64,000 nucleotides of DNA from Psychrobacter sp. BI730. GTDB lineage: Bacteria; Pseudomonadota; Gammaproteobacteria; Pseudomonadales; Moraxellaceae. The position numbers and the translations under genes are program-made. The stretch covers positions 1 to 64,000 of the forward strand of contig NZ_JAATTV010000008.1 of NCBI RefSeq assembly GCF_013414195.1, read 5' to 3'. Positions within the stretch are counted from its first letter, which is position 1; each line of letters opens with the position of its first letter. Positions 9,608 through 20,377 of this stretch are shown in pieces. The notes beneath the pieces are model-generated. The model ran no database searches and had not been told where the DNA came from. It was given only the letters and a program-made list of their open reading frames with translations.

Positions 9608-10345
9608 TCAAGGCAACAGCAAATGACTTGGAAAATCCGTAATGATGACATCAGTCTCCCATTTGATGAGCTGCTCAATGGTGGGAATATCATTAACCGT
9701 CCAAGCACTTACGGGCAATCCATAACGGTGGCTATGCTTGATGACGGCTTGGGTCAAAAGCGGATAATGAATGCCCAGTTGAATACAGCCGAGTTGCAAT
9801 GCGGTATTGGTCGCGCTTGCCAACGCTTCTGGCGTACGAATAAGCAAGCCGCGAGGCATATGAGATAATAGTTTGTGACGTTGCAAACGGTTATGTAACT
9901 CGACATCGAAGCTCGTCAATACAACTGGTAAGCTGGCAAGAGGTGTATCAATAAATGCCTGCCGAAGGGCTGCAATCAACACCGCATAGTTGGTACGGCT
10001 ATGTGTTTTAATTTCAAGCTCAATAACGTTAAATCCACTAAGTGCAGGCGCTATGCTTGCCAATGTCATAATGGGTTGGCCAAACTGCAACTGACATTGA
10101 ATCTCTGTGAGCTTTAACTGATCAATACGTGATTGCCGACCGCACATACGCTCTAGATCGTCATCGTGGAATACAATTAAGTGGCCATCAGCGTTTAGTT
10201 GTATATCAAATTCTACGCCTGCTAAGCCTCTTGACTTAAGATTTTGAGAGTATTGAAAGCCTGAAAAGGTATTTTCTAACGCCTCACCGCGCGCGCCTCG
10301 ATGACCTAATAACAACGTATCTCTAAAATTTATCATATGCACCAA
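9608..10345 (-). CDS. Glycerophosphodiester phosphodiesterase family protein
   Basis: GDPD enzymes hydrolyse glycerophosphodiesters (deacylated phospholipids) to glycerol-3-phosphate and an alcohol. The N-terminal LLGHRGARGEALENTFSGF carries the catalytic HRG motif and a metal-binding Glu. Further on are VEFDIQLNADGHLIVFHDDDLER (metal ligands and catalytic HD) and, near the C terminus, VSAWTVND and DVIITDFP, all in family order. The length (245) matches cytosolic UgpQ-type proteins, and no signal peptide is seen. An in-frame ATG four codons after the given start (MINFRD) is an alternative. It stands alone between the desaturase and a divergent lipoprotein gene. Confidence 0.9.
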   Translation of the reverse strand: MVHMINFRDTLLLGHRGARGEALENTFSGFQYSQNLKSRGLAGVEFDIQLNADGHLIVFHDDDLERMCGRQSRIDQLKLTEIQCQLQFGQPIMTLASIAPALSGFNVIELEIKTHSRTNYAVLIAALRQAFIDTPLASLPVVLTSFDVELHNRLQRHKLLSHMPRGLLIRTPEALASATNTALQLGCIQLGIHYPLLTQAVIKHSHRYGLPVSAWTVNDIPTIEQLIKWETDVIITDFPSHLLLP

Positions 10346-10667
10346 TTATCGATGATTTTTATGCCCAATCATATAGCGTCATATCAACGACGTCTAATGA
10401 AAACTGTGATGAAATCCGTACTTTTTTAAATATGACTTTTTAGAGTCCAAATCTGCGAATGTTTGTTATGTTTTTGCAACCAAACGCAGGTTTTTTCCAC
10501 AATGAGGGGCACTATTTGTATATCCATGGGCTACACTAATGACCATTTGATTTAAACACCGTATAATGATGTGGTTTTCATATCTGTAGCAGCTAGCGTT
10601 GCGATTTGAATGTTGAACACTGTCAGTCAGTGGCGGTATGAACCTGTAAATTGGGAGTAGAGTTAGT
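10346..10667. other. Divergent promoter region
   Basis: It lies between the divergent GDPD and lipoprotein genes and has no supported gene. A weak plus-strand promoter-like pair (TTGAAC, then TATGAA 18 bases on) lies just upstream of the lipoprotein gene. Confidence 0.4.
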
Positions 10668-11606
10668 ATGAGCGTAGCAAATATAAGTTTGAGCAAGTGG
10701 CATAAAGTTGCTGGGATTGGATTGGTATGTGGTTTAGCGCTTGCAGGCTGTGATCGCTCAGATAAAGAAGACACTACTGAGCAGGCAGAGCTAACAGAAC
10801 AAGAGACTGTCGACGCTGAAAATAGCGTTGCACCTGCGATCAGTTGTGATGATCCTATGGTGCAAGATCGCCTTAAGTCAGCTCTGAAAAATACGCTCAA
10901 TCAACAAGCACAGTCATTGGCGGCCAATTATGCAAATGATGCTGAAATCAGTTTAGCAAATGGTGTGGTTAGCGAAAAAACCAATGGCGTTGTCATTGAT
11001 GTCCAAAACGCTGCCATCTTGCAACAAGCCAATGAAAACGGTATGACCACTTGCCAAGCAAGTGTCAGCATGACGCTACCAAGTGAAGACTTGTATCAAG
11101 CCAGTCAGGTACAAGCGGCCAATAATCAGCCAAGTCTACAATCGCGTTTAGCGCAAGACAATATCCGTATCAATAACAATATGCTCGTTGATGATGCGTT
11201 TACTTACATCGTCGGTACTCAAGGCGGTCAAGTACGTACGCGTATTGCAGGTCAGCCTGCTTTGATTACTGTTGTTGCAGATGTGATGGCAGGTTCTATA
11301 TTCAAAACTGCAATGGATGAGCAACGCGCCCAACGTGCTGCTGAGCGCCGTGCAACGCAGAACAACGATACTACTCAAACAGCGCCAATCCGTCAGCCAA
11401 GAACCGTAACGCCAGTTGAGCCAATTCGCCCAACTGAACCTACGCCGCCGCCAACCATCAATAAGCCTGCTGAGAGTCAGAACAGTTCGACTGCAAACAC
11501 CCAAGCAGCTGCTGCCGAGCCTAGCAAGCCCGCCATACCAAAAGCAGTGCCTAAAGATGAAACCATTGATATGGTCATCATTGAAGACAACAGTGCGACT
11601 TATTAA
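10668..11606 (+). CDS. Predicted lipoprotein, function unknown
   Basis: The 312-residue protein has a lipoprotein signal peptide with lipobox LAGC (residues 25-28), so it should be lipid-anchored at Cys28. An acidic linker follows, then a folded-looking region (about 50-200) with one more Cys pair around CDDPMVQD and TTCQASVS. A low-complexity tail rich in Pro, Thr and Ala (about 225-295) is typical of periplasm-spanning or surface linkers. The repeated form of short strands after SCDDP suggests a small periplasmic domain, but I do not recognise the family. A GGGAG ribosome site precedes the ATG. It is monocistronic, ending at a bidirectional terminator. Confidence 0.8.
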   Translation: MSVANISLSKWHKVAGIGLVCGLALAGCDRSDKEDTTEQAELTEQETVDAENSVAPAISCDDPMVQDRLKSALKNTLNQQAQSLAANYANDAEISLANGVVSEKTNGVVIDVQNAAILQQANENGMTTCQASVSMTLPSEDLYQASQVQAANNQPSLQSRLAQDNIRINNNMLVDDAFTYIVGTQGGQVRTRIAGQPALITVVADVMAGSIFKTAMDEQRAQRAAERRATQNNDTTQTAPIRQPRTVTPVEPIRPTEPTPPPTINKPAESQNSSTANTQAAAAEPSKPAIPKAVPKDETIDMVIIEDNSATY

Positions 11607-11664
11607 TTGGTCATTGTAATGAGTTAGCGATTTCTAGTAAACCGAATTGCTATCGCTGAATAAT

Positions 11665-11698
11665 AAAAACCCCGCAACAATTATGTCGCGGGGTTTTT
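11665..11698. terminator. Bidirectional intrinsic terminator
   Basis: Arms AAAAACCCCGC (11665-11675) and GCGGGGTTTTT (11688-11698) serve the lipoprotein gene and the convergent cobalamin adenosyltransferase. Confidence 0.9.
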
Positions 11699-11735
11699 GC
11701 GTTTAAGCTATTTATTATCAAATACTTAGTTTGTA

Positions 11736-12332
11736 TTATTGACTGTCAGTGAACGTTTTCAATGCTTGACTGTCCCACAATACCTCAGAGACTTTTTCTG
11801 GATCTGTACAAAAGCGTGCAGCAACAAACAGCCAATCGGATAAGCGATTGATAAAGCTGACAGCAGTACGACGAATCGCTTGTGGACGCTGCTGTTGCAA
11901 TATCACAGCTTGACGTTCAGCGCGGCGACATACACTACGCGCCACGTGTAATTGACTCACCAATATAGAACCTGTCGGCAGAATAAAGTCTTTTAGCGGT
12001 GGCAATGTGGCATTCATCATATCTATTTGCTGCTCTAACCATTCAATATGAGTGGCATTAACCCCTTCATACTCTGGCATAGCAAGCTCGCCGCCTATAT
12101 TGAATAACAGGTGCTGAATGATGACCAAGGCTTCAGAGAACTCTTTCTCTATAGATTGCCCTTTATTGTGCTTTAGTTGCGCACGTACCAAGCCGATATG
12201 TGAGTTGAGCTCGTCGATGTCACCCATGACGCTAAATAGATCGTCCGCTTTACTAAGGCGGCTGCCATCAGCCATACCAGTGCTGCCATCATCTCCAGTA
12301 CGTGTGTATATTTTGCTTAAGCGATTGCCCAT
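11736..12332 (-). CDS. ATP:cob(I)alamin adenosyltransferase, PduO type
   Basis: This enzyme transfers the adenosyl group of ATP to cob(I)alamin to make coenzyme B12. The 198 residues contain the PduO-type signatures: KIYTRTGDDGSTGM at the N terminus (ATP binding), SVMGDIDELNSHIG, and VARSVCRRAERQAV with the conserved Arg pair, ending with the family SDWLFVAARF. The fold is a trimeric five-helix bundle in characterised homologues. It may serve a B12 salvage route or supply a mutase that handles the methylmalonyl-CoA expected from the propionyl-CoA-yielding pathway at 43-51 kb, but no mutase gene is in this window, so that is inference. It is monocistronic. Confidence 0.92.
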   Translation of the reverse strand: MGNRLSKIYTRTGDDGSTGMADGSRLSKADDLFSVMGDIDELNSHIGLVRAQLKHNKGQSIEKEFSEALVIIQHLLFNIGGELAMPEYEGVNATHIEWLEQQIDMMNATLPPLKDFILPTGSILVSQLHVARSVCRRAERQAVILQQQRPQAIRRTAVSFINRLSDWLFVAARFCTDPEKVSEVLWDSQALKTFTDSQ

Positions 12333-12563
12333 CTTTACATCCTTAACGGTTTTTATGATTGAATAGCGTTAGTTGCACGCTCATTGTAGTATTTTACGCC
12401 TGTTTTCGCTAAGATAATGGGTTACGTTTTATATCACGACGTTTTTGGTCTGAATTTTTTATTTTCTTGATTTATAGTTACAGTCGTTGGTATGGCTTAT
12501 TCATACATGGCGGCTGAGATTTCCCATTTCTTTATTTCATTTACGTTACAAGGCTTTTTTACT

Positions 12564-14024
12564 ATGACCACACCACTTGCAGATGCGATGTCCCAACTTG
12601 CCATTTACGATTCATTGACTGGCAGCAAGCGTCAGTTTGTACCACTCAAAGCAGGGCAGGTTGGTATGTATGTGTGCGGCATGACCGTTTATGACTATTG
12701 TCACATTGGTCATGCGCGAGTGATGGTCGGTTTTGATATGGCCGTTCGTTGGTTGGCACGTTTGGGTTACGACGTGAATTACGTACGTAATATCACTGAT
12801 ATCGATGATAAAATCATTGCCCGTGCTGCTGAAAACGGTGAAGAGATTGGTACATTGACGCAGCGTTTTATTGAAGCGATGCATGAAGACGCTACTGCCC
12901 TTGGTTGTGAGATGCCAAATGCTGAGCCACGTGCGACCGATCATATCGATGATATGCAGAATATGATTGAGACGTTAGTCACTGGCAACTACGCGTATGC
13001 AGGCGACAACGGTGATGTCTATTATGCTGTTGATAGCTTTGACGGTTATGGTAAATTATCGAAGCGCAATCTAGACGATATGCAGGCAGGTTCGCGAGTC
13101 GAGGTTGAAAATGATAAACGTAATCCATTTGACTTTGTACTATGGAAAGCGGCAAAACCTGACGAGCCGCAGTGGGCATCGCCATGGGGTCAAGGGCGTC
13201 CAGGCTGGCATATTGAATGTTCAGCGATGTCGACTAAGTGCTTAGGTAGCACCTTTGATATTCATGGCGGTGGTCATGACTTACAGTTCCCGCATCACGA
13301 AAACGAAATCGCGCAGTCTGAGGCAGCGACTGGTTGTGAGTATGCACGTAACTGGATGCATGTGGGTTTTATCAATGTCGATGGCGAAAAAATGTCTAAA
13401 TCATTGGGCAACTTTTTTACTATTCGTGATGTGATGGCAAAGTACTTACCTGAGACGGTGCGTTTTTTCTTATTATCGAGCCATTATCGCAGCCAAGTTA
13501 ACTTCTCTGATAGCGCCTTAGATGAAGCGCATAATAGCCTAAGTAGATTATACAATGCACTAAAATTGGCTGAACAACAAAAAGGACAATCAATCATAAT
13601 CAACGAAGACTTAGTGGCTGAAGCTTACAATAGCGCGGTTGGTCAAGACTTCATCAAGGCAATGAATGACGACTTTAATAGTTCGACCGCCATCAGCGTC
13701 TTATTTGGATTGGCTCGCGATATCAATAAAGCCATTAAAGCGGAAGACGTCGATACCGCATGGCAATTAGCCCAGAAACTAAAAGCATTGGCTCAAGTAT
13801 TGAATATTTTACAGCAGCCAGTGCAGCAGTTTTTGCAAGCAGTGACTGGTGATCAGGCAGAAGATGGTCTAACGGATGCGGTTATTGATAATTTAATTAT
13901 CGAACGTGCAGAGTCTAAAGCCAATAAAAACTTTGCCCGTGCTGATGAGATACGTGAGCAACTAAAAGAGGCGGGTATTGAGCTCGAAGATAGCCGTGCT
14001 GGCACGACATGGCGCCGCGCTTAA
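12564..14024 (+). CDS. cysS: Cysteinyl-tRNA synthetase
   Basis: This class I aminoacyl-tRNA synthetase charges tRNA-Cys. The 486-residue product has the HIGH motif in [10 protein letters not shown], zinc-ligand regions ([20 protein letters not shown] and [12 protein letters not shown]), the [14 protein letters not shown] block, and the KMSKS loop [10 protein letters not shown]. The C-terminal anticodon-binding region ends with RADEIREQL and [10 protein letters not shown], as in the family. I chose the ATG at 12564, preceded by AAGG; an upstream in-frame ATG would add 24 residues not seen in homologues. It is monocistronic, followed by a terminator. Confidence 0.97.
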   Translation: MTTPLADAMSQLAIYDSLTGSKRQFVPLKAGQVGMYVCGMTVYDYCHIGHARVMVGFDMAVRWLARLGYDVNYVRNITDIDDKIIARAAENGEEIGTLTQRFIEAMHEDATALGCEMPNAEPRATDHIDDMQNMIETLVTGNYAYAGDNGDVYYAVDSFDGYGKLSKRNLDDMQAGSRVEVENDKRNPFDFVLWKAAKPDEPQWASPWGQGRPGWHIECSAMSTKCLGSTFDIHGGGHDLQFPHHENEIAQSEAATGCEYARNWMHVGFINVDGEKMSKSLGNFFTIRDVMAKYLPETVRFFLLSSHYRSQVNFSDSALDEAHNSLSRLYNALKLAEQQKGQSIIINEDLVAEAYNSAVGQDFIKAMNDDFNSSTAISVLFGLARDINKAIKAEDVDTAWQLAQKLKALAQVLNILQQPVQQFLQAVTGDQAEDGLTDAVIDNLIIERAESKANKNFARADEIREQLKEAGIELEDSRAGTTWRRA

Positions 14025-14075
14025 AATAATGTTTGCCGTTTATAGGATAAATAGCTACAAATCTCGTAATAAATT

Positions 14076-14102
14076 AAGTCAGCTTTAGGCTGGCTTTTTT
14101 TT
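14076..14102 (+). terminator. Terminator of cysS
   Basis: An 8-bp stem (14076-14083 with 14089-14096) is followed by a T-run. Confidence 0.8.
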
Positions 14103-14177
14103 GCTTACTGAATTAGGTTAAAGCAGCACCGATATATTTTTTATACTTTCCTTTTGTAGACTGATGGCTTTGAAAAC

Positions 14178-16163
14178 ATGAATACTCTTAAAGACAATCC
14201 TATGAACCATCATTGTGCCGTTTTGCGCTCAGATGATAATCATCAAGTAGATGTAGAGAAAAGCCGTTTTCAAAGTCATGTGCTGCAAGTACTGTTGGGC
14301 CTTTTTATTGCCGCTATAAGTGTCATCTATTCACCTGTTTACGCAGCAAACAGTGAAAATGGACAGAGTCCGAGCGAGCCGGAAAAACAAACGCCTAGTA
14401 AGCCTGATAGTTTTACTGAATATGCAGCTCAGCAAGTCAATGCGCTTAAAGATGAAAGTATCAGCATTTCTGGTATCACTGAAGAGATCTTTGATCCTAC
14501 TGAGCGTAGCGCAGTGGAGCAGGCAGGCAGACTACAAGGTGATACGGCACTGACCGGAGAATATAGTGAGAGCTACTATATACTCGATAAGCTAAATGCT
14601 GGGTTGCCGCCGTTATCTGAGCCACCTAACTTAGAAACACCGCTTGCAGCCTTAGAGTTTTTTCAATCAGCGTTAATGAAGCAGCAGTATGATTTGGCCG
14701 CTTACGCACTAAACATGAATTTGATTGATGAGAAAAGCCAACGTAGCCGTGCGCTTGATCTCACAAAGCGACTGGATTTTTTATTGTCCGAAAAAGAGCT
14801 CTATGTATTCGATGATATGCCAGATCGTCCCGATGGCTTAATTGAACCACCGCTTGGTAATAATAGCAGTGTCATGGGTATTGCCAGACGTTCTATTCAG
14901 CTTGGCTATGTTGATTATCGCGAGCGCCGTGTTCCTATTTATTTGCAGCGAGTGCGGGTAGGAGATGAAGCACCTGTCTGGGTGTTTTCGGCGCAGACAG
15001 TAGGCAATATTGATAATCTCTATGAGCAGTATCATCCAGCCGAGTTCGAACGTTATTTGCCCACTTGGTTAAAGCTAAAGTTTTTTGGAATTGCGCTATG
15101 GGAATTCTCAGCGCTGATATTGTTCTTTTTATTAACCATGGGTATGGGTTGGCTACTCAGTAAAGGTACTGCAAAAATCATCAATCATTATATCGATGAA
15201 GAAAAATACAGCATGTATGTTGGCAGTACCAACGGCGTCGCCGATTTGGTTAGCAAGCTAACAGTACCATTAACCTTTACCATCAGTTTTTCACTGGTTT
15301 TTACCTTGGTTTCTGGTGGTTTTCCTTATTTAGATGCAGTCGCCTCATCTACTCGTCCATTGATTTGGATTGGACTGGTATTTAGTACCATGTGGTTAGG
15401 CATTCGTATCATTAACTTTTTTGCCAATCGCTATCAAGACATGCAGATTGAAAATTTGGCTGCAGAGCATTTCGATAAAGAACGTCGCCGCCGTACTTAT
15501 GTATCAATATTTCGCCGTGTGTTTATTTTCGCGATGATTTTGGGAAGCTTCTGGATAGGTCTTAGTGAATTTGCCAATATGGAAGGCCTTGGCAAAACTT
15601 TATTGACTTCAGCGGGTATTGCAGGTGTGGTTATCGGTATTGCGGCACAGCCAATATTAGGGAATATCATCGCTGGTGTACAGGTAGCAGTGACGCAGCC
15701 AGTGCGAATCGGCGATAGTGTGATAATGGACGGTAATTTTAGTACGGTTGAAGACCTGCGTTACACGTATGCCGTGTTAAAAACATGGGATGAGCGACGA
15801 TTGATCGTGCCAATGCGTGAGCTAATCACTGAACGAGTGGAAAACTGGTCACATACGGAAGTTCATCAGACCTGTCCTGTGTTTTTATATATCGATTATG
15901 GCGCAGATATCGACGCTATCCGAGAGGCGTTTATATCGATGGTCAAGGACAATAAGCTTTGGGATAATAAAACAGAACCTGAAATGTACGTGGTAGATGT
16001 GACCGAAAATACCATTCAACTGCGCGGCGCTGTTTCATCAGTAGGGCCTATAGAAGCATGGACGCTAGCCTGTGAGATACGAGAGAAAATGCTTGGTTAC
16101 CTGCATGCACAACAGAACCAATATCTACCTACAGAGCGTTTTACGTTAACAAAAGGCGACTAG
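14178..16163 (+). CDS. MscS-family mechanosensitive ion channel with large periplasmic N-terminal domain
   Basis: This is a predicted inner-membrane channel that opens under membrane tension to release solutes during osmotic downshock. The 661 residues begin with a cytoplasmic stretch and a signal-like hydrophobic segment (about 35-57, ending YAANS). A periplasmic domain follows (about 60-295), then four to five membrane helices (about 300-480). The MscS core reads TSAGIAGVVIGIAAQPILGNIIAG, a Gly/Ala-rich pore helix, followed by the beta domain VTQPVRIGDSVIMDG. The C-terminal alpha/beta domain carries VENWSH and ends near LPTERF. It is larger than E. coli MscS (286) but smaller than MscK. An in-frame ATG nine codons in (MNHHC) is an alternative start. 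Confidence 0.88.
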   Translation: MNTLKDNPMNHHCAVLRSDDNHQVDVEKSRFQSHVLQVLLGLFIAAISVIYSPVYAANSENGQSPSEPEKQTPSKPDSFTEYAAQQVNALKDESISISGITEEIFDPTERSAVEQAGRLQGDTALTGEYSESYYILDKLNAGLPPLSEPPNLETPLAALEFFQSALMKQQYDLAAYALNMNLIDEKSQRSRALDLTKRLDFLLSEKELYVFDDMPDRPDGLIEPPLGNNSSVMGIARRSIQLGYVDYRERRVPIYLQRVRVGDEAPVWVFSAQTVGNIDNLYEQYHPAEFERYLPTWLKLKFFGIALWEFSALILFFLLTMGMGWLLSKGTAKIINHYIDEEKYSMYVGSTNGVADLVSKLTVPLTFTISFSLVFTLVSGGFPYLDAVASSTRPLIWIGLVFSTMWLGIRIINFFANRYQDMQIENLAAEHFDKERRRRTYVSIFRRVFIFAMILGSFWIGLSEFANMEGLGKTLLTSAGIAGVVIGIAAQPILGNIIAGVQVAVTQPVRIGDSVIMDGNFSTVEDLRYTYAVLKTWDERRLIVPMRELITERVENWSHTEVHQTCPVFLYIDYGADIDAIREAFISMVKDNKLWDNKTEPEMYVVDVTENTIQLRGAVSSVGPIEAWTLACEIREKMLGYLHAQQNQYLPTERFTLTKGD

Positions 16164-16285
16164 AAATTGGGAATAGCGATGAGCCTTGCGAATTTAATTA
16201 GCTTTAAAAGCCAGTTATTAATGGTTTGAAGCACAACTACCATCGATAAAGACGCACTTGTGTAAAATAATCTGACAAATATAGT

Positions 16286-16314
16286 GTGTCAGCGAGGCGC
16301 TTATTTGTTATAAT
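16286..16314 (+). promoter_or_regulatory. Predicted sigma70 promoter of guaB
   Basis: The -10 is a consensus TATAAT (16309-16314), with GTGTCA (4 of 6) at -35 and a 17-base spacer. It implies a leader of about 120 nt before guaB. Confidence 0.55.
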
Positions 16315-16368
16315 GTGGCGTTATTTTTATAGGATAACTGAGTGGTTAGCGATGAGTCGGCACTGTGC

Positions 16369-16380
16369 TTGCAGCTGCAA
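16369..16380. promoter_or_regulatory. 12-bp perfect palindrome in the guaB leader
   Basis: TTGCAGCTGCAA lies about 55 bases after the predicted -10 and 60 bases before the guaB ATG. It could be a repressor site or simply a small mRNA hairpin. It does not match the E. coli PurR consensus. Confidence 0.35.
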
Positions 16381-16422
16381 TGATTGATACGCTTAACCCT
16401 GAGCTCCTACCCATCAAAATAA

Positions 16423-17913
<1,491 letters not shown>

Positions 17914-18000
17914 ATCGTTCCGTAAAATACTTCTCTTTTGTAGATTTAAAATGTATTGATGTTAGCTGAGACGTAAAGCTTCAGCGAGCTTAAGATACAA

Positions 18001-18039
18001 ACAGCCAACAATGCTCTGTTATTGTTGGCTGTTTTTTTT
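18001..18039 (+). terminator. Strong terminator of guaB
   Basis: A 12-bp perfect stem (18001-18012 with 18021-18032) is followed by eight Ts. Confidence 0.95.
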
Positions 18040-18124
18040 GTAAAATACAGAAACAGATTATTACAACAATAGTATTGCCTGCGTATATGCTTGGCCTTTT
18101 ATTTTTTGACTTGAGGAACATATA

Positions 18125-19492
18125 ATGAGCTATTTTGGCACTGATGGAATTCGCGGAAAATTTGGTGAATTACCAATTACCCCTGACTTTATTTTAAAAC
18201 TAGGCTATGTCACTGGACTTGTACTCATAGAAAAAAATGAAAACCCTACGCGTAAGCCAAGTGTGGTGATTGGTAAAGATACGCGTCTGTCAGGCTATGT
18301 GATAGAGGGAGCATTACAAGCAGGTTTTAATGCGGCTGGTGTTGATGTTTATATGCTTGGTCCATTACCAACCCCAGCGATTGCGCATCTGACCCGTAGC
18401 TTTAATGCAGATGCTGGTGTGGTTATCTCAGCCTCGCACAATCCTTATTATGATAATGGCATCAAGTTTTTCTCAGGTGATGGCAAAAAGATAAGTGATG
18501 AGATGCAAACTGCAATCAATGATAAATTGACGGCAATTATGAACGACGTTGGTAGTGATGTTGCCATAATGCCTATTCTTGATCCTGCACATTTGGGCAA
18601 AAACAACCGAATTGATGATGCTAAAGGTCGCTATATTGAATTTTGCAAAGGCAGTTTTCCTTATCAATATGACCTCAGTCATCTGACGGTAGTAGTGGAT
18701 TGTGCCAATGGTGCAGGCTATAGCGTAGCACCTAGAGTAATGCGCGAGTTGGGTGCCAACGTGATTGCCATCAATAATACGCCAGACGGTATCAATATCA
18801 ATGCTGAATGTGGTTCTACCCATCCTGAAAGCTTACAAAAGGCCGTGCTTGAGCATGAAGCAGATGTCGGTATTGCACTAGATGGTGATGGCGATCGTAT
18901 CGTAATGGTTGATGAGACGGGTAAGCTAGTCGACGGCGATGGGATCTTATATGTGCTTGCTACCCAAGGTAAAACCAAAGCTGAAGGTGTTGTCGGCACA
19001 CTCATGAGCAACATGGGGCTAGAGCTGGTGCTAAAAGATGCAGGTATTCAATTTACCCGTGCAAAAGTGGGTGATCGCTATGTGATGCAGGATTTAGAAG
19101 CTAATGGCTGGATATTGGGCGGTGAGCCATCTGGTCATATCTTATGCTTAGATAAAAGTCGCACAGGGGACGCTATCATTGCTAGCTTGCAAGTATTAGC
19201 AGTGATGCAAGCCAGAGAGCGTGCGCTAAGTGAGCTTGTTGAAGGTTTTGAAGTGTTGCCGCAAAAGCTAGTCAATGTACGTTTGTCTCAAATGCAAGAT
19301 CCATTCAAACATGAGGAGTTGGTTGCTGCTTTTGATAAAGCACAGGCAACGCTAGAGGGTCGAGGTCGTCTATTGATACGTCAGTCAGGTACAGAGCCTA
19401 TGATTCGCGTGATGGTAGAGTCAGATGATGAAATTGAATGCGATGTAATGGCGAATGACTTAGCTGATCTTATAAAATCAGTACTAGGCTAA
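18125..19492 (+). CDS. glmM: Phosphoglucosamine mutase
   Basis: GlmM converts glucosamine-6-phosphate to glucosamine-1-phosphate for UDP-GlcNAc, hence peptidoglycan and LPS. The 455-residue sequence starts with the family [15 protein letters not shown]. It has the phosphoserine loop [14 protein letters not shown] with Ser104 as the phosphorylated residue, the metal-binding [11 protein letters not shown], the sugar-binding GGEPSGHI, and the C-terminal phosphate-binding [15 protein letters not shown]. Length and all four domains are normal. It lies 65 bases upstream of pdxH and may be co-transcribed with it. Confidence 0.98.
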   Translation: MSYFGTDGIRGKFGELPITPDFILKLGYVTGLVLIEKNENPTRKPSVVIGKDTRLSGYVIEGALQAGFNAAGVDVYMLGPLPTPAIAHLTRSFNADAGVVISASHNPYYDNGIKFFSGDGKKISDEMQTAINDKLTAIMNDVGSDVAIMPILDPAHLGKNNRIDDAKGRYIEFCKGSFPYQYDLSHLTVVVDCANGAGYSVAPRVMRELGANVIAINNTPDGININAECGSTHPESLQKAVLEHEADVGIALDGDGDRIVMVDETGKLVDGDGILYVLATQGKTKAEGVVGTLMSNMGLELVLKDAGIQFTRAKVGDRYVMQDLEANGWILGGEPSGHILCLDKSRTGDAIIASLQVLAVMQARERALSELVEGFEVLPQKLVNVRLSQMQDPFKHEELVAAFDKAQATLEGRGRLLIRQSGTEPMIRVMVESDDEIECDVMANDLADLIKSVLG

Positions 19493-19557
19493 TACTATTT
19501 AAGGCAATAACTGGTATTTAAGACAACAACATTATAGTTTTCAAATAAGGAACTGCC

Positions 19558-20235
19558 ATGAGCATGGACTTTACCGACCAACGCCTCTCATACGAGAAAG
19601 GTGAGCTTGACCAACAGTCAGTACCAACGTCACCATTCGAGATTTTTAAAGCTTGGATGAATGAGGCGCTAGCGCAAAAGGTGCAAGAGCCTTATGCAAT
19701 GAGTTTGGCGACATGTGGCGCAGACAATAAGCCTAGCGTCCGTATTGTGTTATTACGCGAAATTACTGAGACAGGTATTGTTTTTTATACCAATTATGAA
19801 AGCGCAAAAGGGCAGGATATCGCAGAAAACCCTAACGCTGAAGCATTATTCTTTTGGCATGAGCTAGAGCGTCAAGTCCGTATCAGCGGTAGTATCGCTA
19901 AAATAGATGCTGATAAATCGGCTGCTTACTTCCAAAAGCGTCCCCATGATAGCCAAGTAGGCGCTTGGGTGAGTCAACCGCAAAGTGGTGAAGTGGCCAA
20001 TCGTGAAATCATGGAGCAAACGTTTGAACAGCTTCAAGCAGCGCACCCTGACAATACTACTGTACCAACGCCAGAGTTTTGGGGTGGGTATGAGATTACG
20101 GTTGAAAGTATTGAGTTTTGGCAAGGTCGAGCCAATCGGATGCATGACCGAATTGTGTATACGCAGAGTAGCGGCGATGATAGTAAAGTCAATGAAGGCA
20201 ATACAAGCTGGACGACCAAACGTTTATTGCCATAG
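19558..20235 (+). CDS. pdxH: Pyridoxamine/pyridoxine 5'-phosphate oxidase
   Basis: PdxH is an FMN-dependent oxidase that makes pyridoxal 5'-phosphate (vitamin B6 cofactor). The 225 residues contain the FMN-binding stretch PSVRIVLLREIT, FYTNYESAKGQDI, ALFFWHELERQVRISG, and the C-terminal substrate region GRANRMHDRIVY ending in W..KRLLP. A short insert (SSGDDSKVNEGNTS) sits before the final strand. The start at 19558 has an AGGA Shine-Dalgarno 8 bases upstream; a second ATG two codons later is also possible. Confidence 0.97.
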   Translation: MSMDFTDQRLSYEKGELDQQSVPTSPFEIFKAWMNEALAQKVQEPYAMSLATCGADNKPSVRIVLLREITETGIVFYTNYESAKGQDIAENPNAEALFFWHELERQVRISGSIAKIDADKSAAYFQKRPHDSQVGAWVSQPQSGEVANREIMEQTFEQLQAAHPDNTTVPTPEFWGGYEITVESIEFWQGRANRMHDRIVYTQSSGDDSKVNEGNTSWTTKRLLP

Positions 20236-20270
20236 TTGTTATAGTTTGAAGCTATAGATTATACAAAACT

Positions 20271-20320
20271 AAAAAAGCCACTCTAAATCCAATTTCTTTG
20301 GTACCTAGGGTGGCTTTTTT
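20271..20320. terminator. Bidirectional terminator
   Basis: Arms 20271-20285 and 20306-20320 pair with one wobble and carry an A-run and a T-run at their ends. They separate pdxH from the convergent EmrA-like gene. Confidence 0.85.
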
Positions 20321-20377
20321 ACGTTAGCTATTGACCTTAATTAGCATTATTTTTTAATTAACTTTTTATTTAACCTT

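Noticed and set aside
9514..9642. Plus-strand 42-codon Lys-rich frame (MKEKCNKKG...)
   Set aside because: No ribosome site, and it overlaps the 3' end of the GDPD gene in antisense. It may be chance.
10466..10900. Minus-strand open frame of 144 codons
   Set aside because: It overlaps the start and signal peptide of the plus-strand lipoprotein gene, has no ribosome site and a composition typical of an antisense shadow.
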